Part shown: positions 1 through 8,168 of the stretch, piece by piece
Position numbering within the stretch: position 1 is the first letter of the stretch
How the letters are laid out: every line of letters begins with the position of its first letter
Assembly (NCBI GenBank): GCA_041916675.1
Contig: JAYRZB010000004.1
Coordinates: 277,755 to 341,754, forward strand
Source of the DNA: JAYRZB01 sp041916675
Lineage (GTDB): Bacteria; Pseudomonadota; Alphaproteobacteria; Rhizobiales; Devosiaceae
Reading direction: 5' to 3'
Length of the DNA: 64,000 nt
Made by a program: the position numbers and the translations under genes
Notes under the pieces: generated by a model
The model's database searches: none
What the model saw: only the letters and a program-made list of their open reading frames with translations
Told to the model about the DNA's origin: nothing

Positions 1-88
1 ACTGCGGAAAATCCGGCGATCCCTTCATGAACAGGAAAACGTCGTTGTTCTTCACTTTGTCGTCGATGAATGCGTTGATGTCGCTCAT
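1..88 (-). CDS. grxD: Monothiol glutaredoxin, Grx4 type (5' part only)
   Basis: Only the first 29 codons lie in the window; the gene runs off the left edge. The N-terminus reads MSDINAFIDDKV followed by VFLFMKGSPDFPQ, which is the start of the Grx4/GrxD family just before its CGFS active site (outside the window). Such proteins bind a [2Fe-2S] cluster with glutathione and pass it on in Fe-S trafficking, usually with a BolA partner. A BolA-like gene lies just upstream on the same strand, with one small gene between, which supports the call. Confidence 0.85.
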   Translation of the reverse strand, partial: MSDINAFIDDKVKNNDVFLFMKGSPDFPQ

Positions 89-160
89 GAGAGTGCCTTT
101 CTGTCCGAATGGGGACCTTGCCCCTAAATAGGCCCTAAGAATGCCGATGTCGAGTTTATC

Positions 161-176
161 ATCGTCATTTGACGAT
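161..176. promoter_or_regulatory. Palindrome upstream of grxD
   Basis: ATCGTCA-TT-TGACGAT is a perfect 7-bp inverted repeat with a 2-bp spacer. It lies in the 110-bp gap between the DUF6665 stop and the grxD start, 73 bp upstream of that start. It could be an operator for a grxD promoter or a weak hairpin after the DUF6665 gene. No T-run follows, so an operator is slightly favoured. The binding protein is unknown. Confidence 0.3.
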
Positions 177-198
177 AGGCGCGGCAAGAGCTTCTCGT

Positions 199-519
199 TC
201 ACTTGGCCAGCGATCGGGAACTTCCAAGTCCGGCAAGTACTTCAGCAGGAATTCTAAGTTCCTGAATCACGTCGCGGTGCGAGCGGAAGCCACACAATTC
301 ACGCTGCACGAAATAGCCCCACACCGCTTTCTGCGCCTTCAACAGCGCAGTGTCACGAAGCCCCGGGCCGGATTCGAGCGCCGCGATGGCCGCAATGACC
401 TGCCGCTCGGCCTCACCAAGCGAAGAGGCGCGCTCGGCGATGATCTCGCTGTCAATGGCCGCCGTGCCCGCTTCCGGGTGCACCATGCGGATCAGGTCAA
501 GCGAGTCGCGCAGCGTCAC
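199..519 (-). CDS. DUF6665 family protein
   Basis: A 106-residue soluble protein with no signal peptide or membrane segment. The pattern (SEIIAERASSLGEAERQV, then a C-terminal FVQRELCGFRSHRDVI and PAEVLAGLG) resembles small Rhizobiales proteins filed as DUF6665; function is unknown. GTG start at 519, five bases after the BolA-like stop, so it is probably cotranscribed with its neighbours. Its place between the BolA-like gene and grxD suggests, but does not show, a link to Fe-S or redox physiology. The family name is from memory of the pattern. Confidence 0.6.
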   Translation of the reverse strand: MTLRDSLDLIRMVHPEAGTAAIDSEIIAERASSLGEAERQVIAAIAALESGPGLRDTALLKAQKAVWGYFVQRELCGFRSHRDVIQELRIPAEVLAGLGSSRSLAK

Positions 520-524
520 TGCAT

Positions 525-758
525 TTAGTCCGGAACGTTGGTCTGCAAGGCCAGGGCGTGCAGCGCGCCACCCATGTCGCCTTGCAGTGCTTCATAGACC
601 AGCTTGTGCTGTTGTACCCGCGTCTTGCCGCGGAATTGTTCGGAAATCACGGTTGCAGCCCAATGGTCGCCATCTCCCGCCAAATCACGAATTTCGATAG
701 TCGCGTCGGGCAGGGCCGCCTTGATGCGGCGTTCAATTTCGGCGGCAGCCATCGGCAT
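525..758 (-). CDS. BolA/IbaG family protein
   Basis: A 77-residue BolA-fold protein: N-terminal IERRIKAALPDATIEIRDL, the central GDHWAATVISEQFRGKTRVQQHKLVYEAL, and a C-terminal LHALALQT. BolA-family proteins form [2Fe-2S]-bridged complexes with monothiol glutaredoxins; grxD lies 0.4 kb downstream on the same strand. Histidines in GDHW and QQHK fit the family's cluster-binding or nucleic-acid loop. A second Met at codon 3 is an alternative start. It follows the purL region in the same direction, an arrangement common in Rhizobiales. Confidence 0.85.
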   Translation of the reverse strand: MPMAAAEIERRIKAALPDATIEIRDLAGDGDHWAATVISEQFRGKTRVQQHKLVYEALQGDMGGALHALALQTNVPD

Positions 759-816
759 TTTCGTTCCCCGTCAGGTTCTTTTTAGATATCGCATGCGCCC
801 GATGGGGCTTCAAGCA

Positions 817-1416
817 TCAGGGCTTGGCGGCCGGCATGGTGCAGCAGGTGCCGTCCGAGCGGGTGGAAAAGTTTGCAAGGATGAAATCGACCATTGGCCG
901 GGCATCGGCCGCCACGCTGAGCTCGGTCAGGCATTCAACGGCGTAAGAGCGCCCGCCGTCGTTCGCCTCGGCATGCACGATGCTCAGCGGCACGCCGAGC
1001 GGCGAACCCGTGGATTGGCCTTCATAGATCAGCGCCGGACCGCTCTGGAATTGGGTCACACCCTGACTAGTGAGCTGAAAGCCGGGGAAATCGGGCAACC
1101 AGATTGCTTCCACCACGCTGCGATCCAATGCGGCCAACGCGCCCTGTGCATCCCATTGTGCCGCCGCGCCATCAACGATTAGCACATCGCACTGCAGCGG
1201 AGCATCGGGGTGGCGCAGGGTCATGACGGTGGTTTCACTGCCGTCGTCCTCGACCTTGAGCACGTCGGGATAGAACACGGTGTAAGGACGATCTTCTGTC
1301 AGGCCGCGATCCGATTTGATCTCGGCCTGCGGCTGATCCTGGGCAATTGCCTGAAATGGCAGTGTGGCGGCCAGCGCCAGCACCAACAATGTTTTGGCTT
1401 TGGGGAAAAATTGCAT
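817..1416 (-). CDS. Hypothetical secreted protein
   Basis: About 199 residues beginning with a Sec signal peptide (KAKTLLVLALAATLPFQAIAQ, cleavage near AIA-QD). The mature part is acidic, has no transmembrane helix, and ends in a short Cys-Cys motif (TCCTMPAAKP); other cysteines lie near the middle (LQCDVL) and later (VECLTE), so disulfides are likely in the periplasm. No family recognised. A GTG two codons upstream of the chosen ATG is an equally possible start and has the better ribosome-site spacing. It sits between purL and the BolA-like gene on the same strand but is separated from purL by a hairpin. Confidence 0.7.
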   Translation of the reverse strand: MQFFPKAKTLLVLALAATLPFQAIAQDQPQAEIKSDRGLTEDRPYTVFYPDVLKVEDDGSETTVMTLRHPDAPLQCDVLIVDGAAAQWDAQGALAALDRSVVEAIWLPDFPGFQLTSQGVTQFQSGPALIYEGQSTGSPLGVPLSIVHAEANDGGRSYAVECLTELSVAADARPMVDFILANFSTRSDGTCCTMPAAKP

Positions 1417-1503
1417 GATCACTCAACTCCGTTTCCCGCTCTCTGGCATGGCTTTGTGGCCAGATTGGCGCGGCGGGCCTGATATCTTTCACGGGGCGAG
1501 CAA

Positions 1504-1529
1504 TCAGCGCCGGATTGGTCCGGCGCTGA
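1504..1529 (-). terminator. Candidate terminator after purL
   Basis: TCAGCGCCGGA and TCCGGCGCTGA form a perfect 11-bp stem with a 4-nt loop, a few bases past the purL stop. The U-tract is weak (ATTG follows on the minus strand), so it may act as an attenuating or mRNA-stabilising hairpin rather than a full terminator. Confidence 0.5.
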
Positions 1530-1533
1530 CGAT

Positions 1534-3753
1534 CTATCCCGCCATATACTCGGGGAACCAACCCTCGAAGGCGGCCTTGAGCGCGCTCACTGGCAATGGC
1601 CGAGCCTCGCCCAGCACCAACTCAGTGCCGCCGGTCGTACCGATCCACGGCGCAAAGATTCCGGCTTCGCGCACTTCAGTCATGAAGGCCGAGAACGCCT
1701 CGATATCGCTGTAGTCCTTGATCGTAACCAGATACCGCCCCTGGTCCTCGCCGAAGAATACCGGAATCGGGTCTTCGTCGTTGAGCTGGTTCACCTTGGC
1801 GCCGATGCCGGAGGCGATCGCCATTTCGGCTAGCCCCACAGCCAGCCCGCCGTCGGACAGGTCGTGCACGGCGGTCGCAACGCCAGTGCGGATCAGGTTG
1901 CGCACGAAGTCGCCAACACGCTTTTCGTGCGCCAGGTCAACCGGCGGCGGCGGGCCTTCGCGGCGGCCGTGCAGGTCGCGCAGATAGATCGACTGGCCCA
2001 GATGCGTGCCCCAGCGGGCCGGGGCGCCAAACAGCAGGATCAGGTCACCTTCACCGGCAAAGCCGATGCGGGTCATCTTGTCCCAGTCGGGCAGCAGCCC
2101 CACGCCACCAATCGTCGGGGTGGGCAGGATGCCCTTGCCGTTGGTTTCGTTGTATAGCGACACGTTGCCCGACACGATCGGGAATTCCAGCGCCCGGCAG
2201 GCTTCACCGATACCCTTGATGGCATGGACCAGTTGCCCCATGATTTCGGGGCGTTCGGGGTTGCCGAAGTTGAGATTGTCGGTTGCGGCCAGCGGTTCCG
2301 CGCCGACCGCGGTCAGGTTGCGCCAGGCTTCGGCCACAGCCTGCTTGCCGCCTTCATAGGCGTCAGCCTCGCAATAGCGCGGGGTTACGTCCGAGGTGAA
2401 GGCCAGCGCCTTCTTCTCGTGGCCTTCTACGCGGATCACGCCGGAATCACCGCCCGGCCGCTGCAGCGAATTGCCCTGGATCCAGGTGTCATACTGCTCA
2501 TAGACCCAGCGCCGCGAAGCGAGAGCCGGCGATCCGATCATTTTGAGCAAAGCATCGGCCACGTCATATTGCGGCACGTCGGTCAATGCCGCCGGAACCA
2601 CCGGTGGTGTCCACGGCCGGTCATATTCCGGTGCCTCGTCACCGAGTTCCTTGATCGGCAGGTTGGCCACTTCCTGGCCTTGCCACATCACGCGGAAGCG
2701 CAGATCGTCGGTCGTGTGGCCGACGGTGGCAAAGTCGAGTTCCCACTTCTCGAATACCGCCCGGGCGGCGGCCTCCTTTTCGGGATGCAGCACCATGAGC
2801 ATGCGCTCCTGGCTTTCCGACAGCATCATCTCATAGGGCGTCATGTTGATTTCGCGCACCGGCACGTTGTCGAGGTTCAATTCCACCCCGAGATCACCCT
2901 TGGCGCCCATTTCAACTGCCGAGCAAGTCAACCCAGCCGCGCCCATATCCTGGATCGCAATCACGGCCCCCGTCTTCATCAGCTCAAGGCAGGCTTCCAG
3001 CAGGCGCTTTTCGGTGAAGGGGTCGCCAACCTGAACCGTGGGGCGCTTCTCGTCGATATCGTCGCCGAACTCGGCCGAAGCCATCGTCGCCCCGCCCACG
3101 CCATCGCGCCCGGTCTTGGCACCGAGATAAACCACAGGCAGGCCGACGCCTTCGGCTTTGGAATAGAAGATCTTGTCGGTGTCAGCCAAGCCCGCCGCAA
3201 AAGCGTTGACCAGGATATTGCCGTTGTAGCGCGGATCGAACTCCACCTCGCCGGCAACCGTTGGTACGCCGAACGAATTGCCATAGCCGCCAACCCCGGC
3301 CACCACACCTGAGACCAGATGCCGGGTCTTTTCGTGTTCGGGCGCGCCGAAGCGCAGGGCGTTCATGGCCGCCACCGGCCGCGCACCCATGGTGAACACA
3401 TCCCGGAGGATGCCGCCAACGCCCGTCGCCGCACCCTGATAAGGTTCGATGTAAGAAGGGTGATTGTGGCTTTCCATCTTGAAAACAATGGCCTGCCCGT
3501 CGCCGATATCGACAACACCGGCATTCTCGCCCGGCCCCTGGATCACGCGCGGACCGCTCGTCGGCAAGGTCTTGAGCCATTTCTTGGACGATTTGTAGGA
3601 GCAGTGCTCGTTCCACATCGCCGAGAAAATACCGAGCTCGGTATAGGTCGGTACCCGCCCGATCAGATCGAGGATTTTCTGGTATTCATCAGGCTTGAGC
3701 CCGTGGTCGGCAACCAGTTTGGGCGTAATGTCGATGTTGTTCTGAAAGGTCAT
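1534..3753 (-). CDS. purL: Phosphoribosylformylglycinamidine synthase subunit PurL
   Basis: The 739-residue small-type PurL, the ATP-dependent synthetase subunit that turns FGAR into FGAM using ammonia delivered by PurQ, with PurS as the third subunit. Seen: the His50 region NEHCSYKSSKKW (48-59), KMESHNHPS (92-100), GAATGVGGILRDV (108-120) and two AIRS-like halves, including GVGGATMASAEFG and a second ATP site (VHDLSDGGLAVGLAE) near the C-terminus. Full length. The ATG overlaps the stop of the upstream membrane-protein gene by one base (TGATG), so translation is probably coupled. Confidence 0.97.
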   Translation of the reverse strand: MTFQNNIDITPKLVADHGLKPDEYQKILDLIGRVPTYTELGIFSAMWNEHCSYKSSKKWLKTLPTSGPRVIQGPGENAGVVDIGDGQAIVFKMESHNHPSYIEPYQGAATGVGGILRDVFTMGARPVAAMNALRFGAPEHEKTRHLVSGVVAGVGGYGNSFGVPTVAGEVEFDPRYNGNILVNAFAAGLADTDKIFYSKAEGVGLPVVYLGAKTGRDGVGGATMASAEFGDDIDEKRPTVQVGDPFTEKRLLEACLELMKTGAVIAIQDMGAAGLTCSAVEMGAKGDLGVELNLDNVPVREINMTPYEMMLSESQERMLMVLHPEKEAAARAVFEKWELDFATVGHTTDDLRFRVMWQGQEVANLPIKELGDEAPEYDRPWTPPVVPAALTDVPQYDVADALLKMIGSPALASRRWVYEQYDTWIQGNSLQRPGGDSGVIRVEGHEKKALAFTSDVTPRYCEADAYEGGKQAVAEAWRNLTAVGAEPLAATDNLNFGNPERPEIMGQLVHAIKGIGEACRALEFPIVSGNVSLYNETNGKGILPTPTIGGVGLLPDWDKMTRIGFAGEGDLILLFGAPARWGTHLGQSIYLRDLHGRREGPPPPVDLAHEKRVGDFVRNLIRTGVATAVHDLSDGGLAVGLAEMAIASGIGAKVNQLNDEDPIPVFFGEDQGRYLVTIKDYSDIEAFSAFMTEVREAGIFAPWIGTTGGTELVLGEARPLPVSALKAAFEGWFPEYMAG

Positions 3754-4385
3754 CAGGTATTCCGGCGCGGGAGGGTCTTGTCGGCGAAAACGGCGACGGC
3801 GAACAGGGCTGTCAATCCTGCAGCCACCAGCAGAATGCTCACAAGCACCGGACCATAGCCGAGCTTGTGGGCTTCAAGGATTGGGTAGGGGTATTCGTTG
3901 ATCATGGCGCCACGCGCCATGACATAGGCCAGGTAGATCAGCGACGGGATCAGCATCACTGGCACCGCGGCCCATGCGACTGGGCCGCGGCGGCCCGCCA
4001 GCGCCCACCAGGCAACATAAACGATCGGCGTGACGTAGTGCAGGCTGATGTCAGCGACTTTGAAGAGGCCCTGCGGGTCCCAGATTCCCGACAGAAGCAG
4101 GTGATAGAACACCATGACCAGCACCATCACTCCGGCCATCATGGCTCGCGTGGTTGCAGTGCGGAACCAGCCAAGCCAGCCCCAGGGCACCAGGTCCGAA
4201 AGGTAAACCAGCACCAGCGTCAGGTTGGTGAGGATGGTAAAGAAGCTGAAAAAACGCACCAGCGCCGCAGGCAGGCTCAGCCCATTGGCCAGATATGCCG
4301 GGATCGAGAGCCAAAACTGCAGGATCAGCGCCGCCGCGCCGACCAGAAACCCGACCAGCGTCAGCAAGCGCCCCGCGTTCATCAT
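3753..4385 (-). CDS. Pr6Pr-type six-helix membrane protein
   Basis: A 210-residue integral membrane protein with about six hydrophobic helices (LLTLVGFLVGAAALILQFWL, then ALVRFFSFFTILTNLTLVLVYL and others). The FFTILTN motif and size fit the Pr6Pr family; function is unknown. It lies exactly between purQ and purL: its ATG overlaps the purQ stop by four bases (ATGA) and its own TGA overlaps the purL ATG by one. That packing implies expression with the purine genes. A second Met directly follows the first, so the start could be 4382. Confidence 0.75.
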   Translation of the reverse strand: MMNAGRLLTLVGFLVGAAALILQFWLSIPAYLANGLSLPAALVRFFSFFTILTNLTLVLVYLSDLVPWGWLGWFRTATTRAMMAGVMVLVMVFYHLLLSGIWDPQGLFKVADISLHYVTPIVYVAWWALAGRRGPVAWAAVPVMLIPSLIYLAYVMARGAMINEYPYPILEAHKLGYGPVLVSILLVAAGLTALFAVAVFADKTLPRRNT

Positions 4386-5047
4386 GCGACCTGCAGCAGG
4401 CCCGAAAACAGGGCCCGGCCGTCGATGCCGCCATGGGCGCTTTCAATCAGGTTTTCCGGGTGCGGCATCAGCCCGAGCACGGTCCTCGCCTCGTTAAAGA
4501 TGCCGGCGATATTGTTCAAGGAGCCATTCGGATTGGTGCCGTTGGCGTAGCGGAAGGCGACCTGGCCGTTGCCTTCGATGCGCTTGAGCGTTTCGGAATC
4601 GGCGAAGTAATTGCCGTCGTGGTGCGCAACGGGACAGCGGATGATCTGGCCCTGGGCATAACCCTGCGTGAAAACGCTCTGGTTGTTGGCCACTTCCAGC
4701 TCGACTTCGCGGCATACGAAACGCAGCGAGGCGTTGCGCATCAGCGCGCCCGACAGCAGCCCTGCCTCGGTGATGATCTGGAAGCCGTTGCAGACCCCCA
4801 TCACCTTCCCGCCGCGCGCTACATGGGCCCGCACGCCATCCATGATCGGCGAGCGTGCGGCGATGGCGCCGGAGCGGAGATAATCGCCATACGAGAAGCC
4901 GCCTGGGATGACGACGAGGTCAACATCGGGCAGGGCGCTGTCTTTGTGCCAGACGATGGCAGGCGCCTTGCCGGAGACCTTGGTCAGCGCCGCGATCATG
5001 TCGCGGTCGCGATTGGAACCGGGAAACACGATGACTGCTGATTTCAT
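4382..5047 (-). CDS. purQ: Phosphoribosylformylglycinamidine synthase subunit PurQ
   Basis: A 221-residue class I glutamine amidotransferase supplying ammonia to PurL. Seen: VIPGGFSYGDYLRSG (47-60), nucleophile Cys86 in GVCNGFQ, and the His196/Glu198 pair in MPHPE. The length is normal for the separate PurQ of the PurSQL complex. It is 110 bp downstream of the acyltransferase gene and overlaps the following membrane-protein gene by four bases. Confidence 0.97.
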   Translation of the reverse strand: MKSAVIVFPGSNRDRDMIAALTKVSGKAPAIVWHKDSALPDVDLVVIPGGFSYGDYLRSGAIAARSPIMDGVRAHVARGGKVMGVCNGFQIITEAGLLSGALMRNASLRFVCREVELEVANNQSVFTQGYAQGQIIRCPVAHHDGNYFADSETLKRIEGNGQVAFRYANGTNPNGSLNNIAGIFNEARTVLGLMPHPENLIESAHGGIDGRALFSGLLQVA

Positions 5048-5157
5048 CGGTTAGTCCTCGCAGCGGTGTGGAATGGGCGTCTTTTCGGGAGTCTTTGCCC
5101 AAAAGGCAAGGGGCGAGATGCAATATCCCGCCCCGCATCCCTACTTTGCCCGGAAAT

Positions 5158-6240
5158 CTACTCGGCAGCGACGCTCTGTACGTTGGCAGGCTGCCAGCGG
5201 CTGCCCTTGGTGCCGGGCAGATGCGCCCAGGCCGGGCGCTCGAACAGGAACTTGCCCTTGCCGGTCCAATTGATTGCGGCCAGCAGCAGCAGCGGTGCCA
5301 CAATGGCACTCACCATCACCGCAATCGAGAGAATCGAGGTGTCCGTGAGCCCGAGTTTGATCAACACCACGCGGCTGATACCCATTGGCAGCGCGAAGGC
5401 GAGGTAGACCACGATTGAGCGCTCGCCGAGCCAGCGCAGCCACTCCATAACCTTCAAGCGGCTGAGTAGCGCTGCAAAGACGCATAGAGCCAGCGATCCT
5501 GACACTGCAAGCACCAGCCGGACGCCGGGCAGGGCGGCAATGCCCATTTCCACGTGGTCGGTCAGCACCGCATAGCCTGGTGAGAACACCAGCAGTCCAT
5601 TTGCAACTGCCCAGAGCAGCAGGCCATAAGCGGACTTGGCAGGATTGGCATCCACCCATTCCACCAGCCTGAACACCAGCGGTGCCGCCGCATAGCCGAG
5701 ATAGAAGAAGACAAAGTACTCGGCAAACTCGGTCACGATCATCGGACCGGCGGTGATCGGGGCGATCTGCAAGGCCGCTGCCAGCACCACGACCAGCCAG
5801 TGCGGCAGGCGCAGTTGGTGACAGATTTTGGCTGCCGCGCTGAACACAGCCAGCATGTAGATGAACCACAAAACGCCGTATGGCTCGACAACCGCCCATG
5901 CCAGCGCACTGGCCGCGCCGCCGGGGTCGCGGGCGCTGATGGCGACCTTGAAGCCGATGTGGATCACCGCCCAGATGGCGTAAAAATAGAGATAGTGAAC
6001 AACCCGTCGGTCGGCGTAGGCCTTCCAGTCGCGGCCTATGACCATCGACAGGAAAAGCCCTGAGATCAGGAAGAATTCGGGCATCCGGAACGGGGTTGCG
6101 AAGGCGATGATCCAGTGCAGCACCCCGGTGCCGCCGGTATCCTGGCCCACGCCATAGGCCGAATGCATCATCACCACCAGGATGATCGACAGCCCTTTGG
6201 CCGTGTCCACCCAGTTCAAACGCGCTGCTTTGCCTGCCAT
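5158..6240 (-). CDS. Acyltransferase family 3 membrane protein
   Basis: A 360-residue protein with about ten hydrophobic helices. It opens with RLNWVDTAKGLSIILVVMMHS; the VDTAKGLSI and nearby His26 are the hallmark of acyltransferase-3 / OpgC-OafA type enzymes, which move acyl groups onto sugars, glycans or lipids at the inner membrane. The substrate cannot be told from sequence. It lies between purS and purQ on the same strand, an unusual place with no obvious metabolic link. GC and codon use look like those of its neighbours. Confidence 0.85.
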   Translation of the reverse strand: MAGKAARLNWVDTAKGLSIILVVMMHSAYGVGQDTGGTGVLHWIIAFATPFRMPEFFLISGLFLSMVIGRDWKAYADRRVVHYLYFYAIWAVIHIGFKVAISARDPGGAASALAWAVVEPYGVLWFIYMLAVFSAAAKICHQLRLPHWLVVVLAAALQIAPITAGPMIVTEFAEYFVFFYLGYAAAPLVFRLVEWVDANPAKSAYGLLLWAVANGLLVFSPGYAVLTDHVEMGIAALPGVRLVLAVSGSLALCVFAALLSRLKVMEWLRWLGERSIVVYLAFALPMGISRVVLIKLGLTDTSILSIAVMVSAIVAPLLLLAAINWTGKGKFLFERPAWAHLPGTKGSRWQPANVQSVAAE

Positions 6241-6361
6241 GTGCCGCTCTCAGGAATGTCCGCTGCGCAAAAATAGCGCTTTGCGGTCACCCTAAAAGGT
6301 AAACCTTGGAACAGGCTTAAGCCGTTAGCTTAATGATTAGAATTGGATCGATTGATCCGGA

Positions 6362-6445
6362 TCAGACCGGAACCGATGCGTAAGCCACGAAAAGCATGCC
6401 GATCGAGAGAAAGAAGAGAGCAGAGAGCGACAGCGTTTTGATCAT
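6362..6445 (-). CDS. Possible 27-residue membrane peptide
   Basis: An ATG-to-TGA reading frame encoding 27 residues, beginning MIKTLSLSALFFLSIGMLF and ending in a short polar tail: a single hydrophobic segment with one N-terminal Lys. An AGGA lies about 11 bases upstream of the ATG. It fills the 286-bp gap between the purS and acyltransferase genes. Nothing else supports it, so it may be chance. Confidence 0.35.
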   Translation of the reverse strand: MIKTLSLSALFFLSIGMLFVAYASVPV

Positions 6446-6526
6446 GGTCCGGTGGTCCTGCGCAGGGCTTTTTGACGCGCGATACGTTTATGATGGAGAA
6501 GTTTTAACAGGCGCTTTCGTGCCTGC

Positions 6527-6769
6527 TCAGGCGATGATTTCGATGGCGTAGTTTTCGATAACAGTGTTAGCGAGAAGTTTCTCGCACATCTCTGCTACCT
6601 TAGAACGCGCGGTTGCCTCATCTGTTTCATTGAGGGCGAGATCAAAAATCTTGCCCTGCCGCACCGCCGAGAGCCCGTCAAAGCCCAAAGCCTTGAGTGA
6701 ACCGGAAATGGCCTGGCCCTGGGGGTCAAGCACGCCGGACTTGAGTGTAACGGTGACGCGGGCTTTCAT
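6527..6769 (-). CDS. purS: Phosphoribosylformylglycinamidine synthase subunit PurS
   Basis: An 80-residue PurS, the small subunit bridging PurL and PurQ in the FGAM synthase complex. The family pattern is clear: MKARVTVTLKSGVLDPQGQAI, then LGFDGLSAVRQGKIFDL and a C-terminal LLANTVIENYAIE. Full length. It lies 33 bp downstream of purC; purQ follows only after the acyltransferase gene. Confidence 0.95.
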   Translation of the reverse strand: MKARVTVTLKSGVLDPQGQAISGSLKALGFDGLSAVRQGKIFDLALNETDEATARSKVAEMCEKLLANTVIENYAIEIIA

Positions 6770-6802
6770 CGGATCTCTGCGTTCTTCGAGGTCGGGATCG
6801 GC

Positions 6803-7567
6803 TTACTGCACCAGGCGTGGGCCGGTGGTCAGCGCGTTGTCGGTTTCTACGAGAATTCCGAGCCTCTGTGCCACTTCTCGATAAGATTCGACAAGCCCGC
6901 CGAGGTTCTCGCGGAAGCGGTCCTTGTCGAGCTTGTTGCGGGTCTTGATGTCCCATAGGCGGCAGTTGTCCGGCGAGATTTCGTCGGCAAGCACAATGCG
7001 CATCATGTCCTGCTCGTAAAGCCGTCCGCATTCGATCTTGAAATCGACAAGCTGGATGCCAACGCCCATGAACAGTCCGGTCAGGAAATCGTTGACGCGG
7101 ATGGCGAGGCTCATGATGTCGTCGAGCTCGGGCGGAGTGGCCCAGCCGAAGGCGGTGATGTGCTCTTCGGAGACCAGCGGGTCGCCGAGCGCATCATCCT
7201 TGTAATAGAATTCGATGATCGAACGGGGCAGCTGCGTGCCCTGTTCAAGGCCGAGCCGTTTGACCAGCGAGCCGGCGGCCACGTTGCGCACCACCACTTC
7301 GAGCGGGATGATCTCGACTTCCTTGATCAGCTGCTCGCGCATGTTGAGGCGGCGCAGAAAGTGCGTGGGAATGCCCATGCCATTGAGCTTGGTGAAGACG
7401 AACTCGGAAATCCGGTTGTTCAGCACGCCCTTGCCGTCGATCACTTCGTGCCGGGCGCCGTTTCCGGCGGTGGCATCATCCTTGAAGTATTGCACAAGCG
7501 TGCCCGGTTCCGGGCCTTCATACAAAATCTTGGCCTTGCCCTCGTAGATTTTGCGCCGACGGTTCAT
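6803..7567 (-). CDS. purC: SAICAR synthase
   Basis: A 254-residue phosphoribosylaminoimidazole-succinocarboxamide synthase, joining aspartate to CAIR in the ATP-dependent eighth step of purine synthesis. Seen: KIYEGKAKILYEG at the N-terminus, FKDDATAGN, VVVRNVAAGSLVKR and DFKIECGR. The start at 7567 (MNRRRKIYEG) was preferred to an in-frame ATG 17 codons upstream because family members begin close to RRKIYEGKAK. It is the promoter-proximal gene of the leftward purine block and is divergent from the DUF1476 gene. Confidence 0.96.
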   Translation of the reverse strand: MNRRRKIYEGKAKILYEGPEPGTLVQYFKDDATAGNGARHEVIDGKGVLNNRISEFVFTKLNGMGIPTHFLRRLNMREQLIKEVEIIPLEVVVRNVAAGSLVKRLGLEQGTQLPRSIIEFYYKDDALGDPLVSEEHITAFGWATPPELDDIMSLAIRVNDFLTGLFMGVGIQLVDFKIECGRLYEQDMMRIVLADEISPDNCRLWDIKTRNKLDKDRFRENLGGLVESYREVAQRLGILVETDNALTTGPRLVQ

Positions 7568-7838
7568 GGCAATGTCCGTTTGTCGATGAAGGGAAAGGGG
7601 CGAATTTGGCCGCTTCATGCGCCAAATCAGGCTAAAAATGCAAGCCCTTTCTCCCCCGATCTTGGGTAACGGGAGGAAGACTAGCAGGTTTTGCTGCCGA
7701 ACGCGCTTTCTGTCGCAGCAAAGCCAAGGGTTTGCCTGTCGGCCGACCGTTGATTTGCACCCGCTTAGGGCTTATGTCCTCGTTTCGAGGGCAGTCCAGT
7801 TCTGCCGAGCATATCAACGGGAAGCGCGGAGAGACCAC

Positions 7839-8162
7839 ATGGCCGGATTTGATGATCGCAAGAAGGGTGAGGAAGCCCGTTTCGCCCACAATGCGGAACT
7901 CCAGTTCAAGGCCGAGGCCCGTCGCAACAAGCTTCTGGGCATCTGGGTGGCAGAGCTTTTGAGCCTGTCGGGCGATGATGCCCGTGCCTACGCCGCCGAG
8001 GTTGTTGCTGCCGATTTTGAAGAAGCTGGCGACGAAGACGTGTTCCGCAAGGTTTCTGCCGATCTCAAGGCAAAGAACATCAACATCGCCGACGACGTGA
8101 TTCGTCAGAAAATGGCGAGCCTGGTGTCCGTTGCCCGCGATCAGGTTCTCAACGAAGCCTGA
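7839..8162 (+). CDS. DUF1476 / F1-ATPase inhibitor zeta-subunit family protein
   Basis: A 107-residue helical protein (MAGFDDRKKGEEARFAHNAELQFKAEARRNKLLGIW at its start). This matches DUF1476, whose Paracoccus denitrificans member is the zeta subunit that inhibits ATP hydrolysis by the F1Fo ATP synthase. The N-terminal stretch with DRKKGEE and FAHN is the inhibitory region in that homologue. The reading frame is open for 74 codons upstream but that part is not protein-like; the ATG at 7839 is preceded by a GGAGAG-type site. It is the mirror gene of purC in a common alphaproteobacterial divergon. Confidence 0.88.
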   Translation: MAGFDDRKKGEEARFAHNAELQFKAEARRNKLLGIWVAELLSLSGDDARAYAAEVVAADFEEAGDEDVFRKVSADLKAKNINIADDVIRQKMASLVSVARDQVLNEA

Positions 8163-8168
8163 TCAGGC

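Noticed and set aside
2224..3312. A 362-codon open frame on the plus strand inside purL
   Set aside because: It is antisense to a full-length conserved enzyme; such frames arise by chance in high-GC DNA and the translation lacks recognisable motifs.
7617..7838. N-terminal extension of the DUF1476 frame
   Set aside because: The extension is not protein-like; the family begins at 7839 with a good ribosome site.
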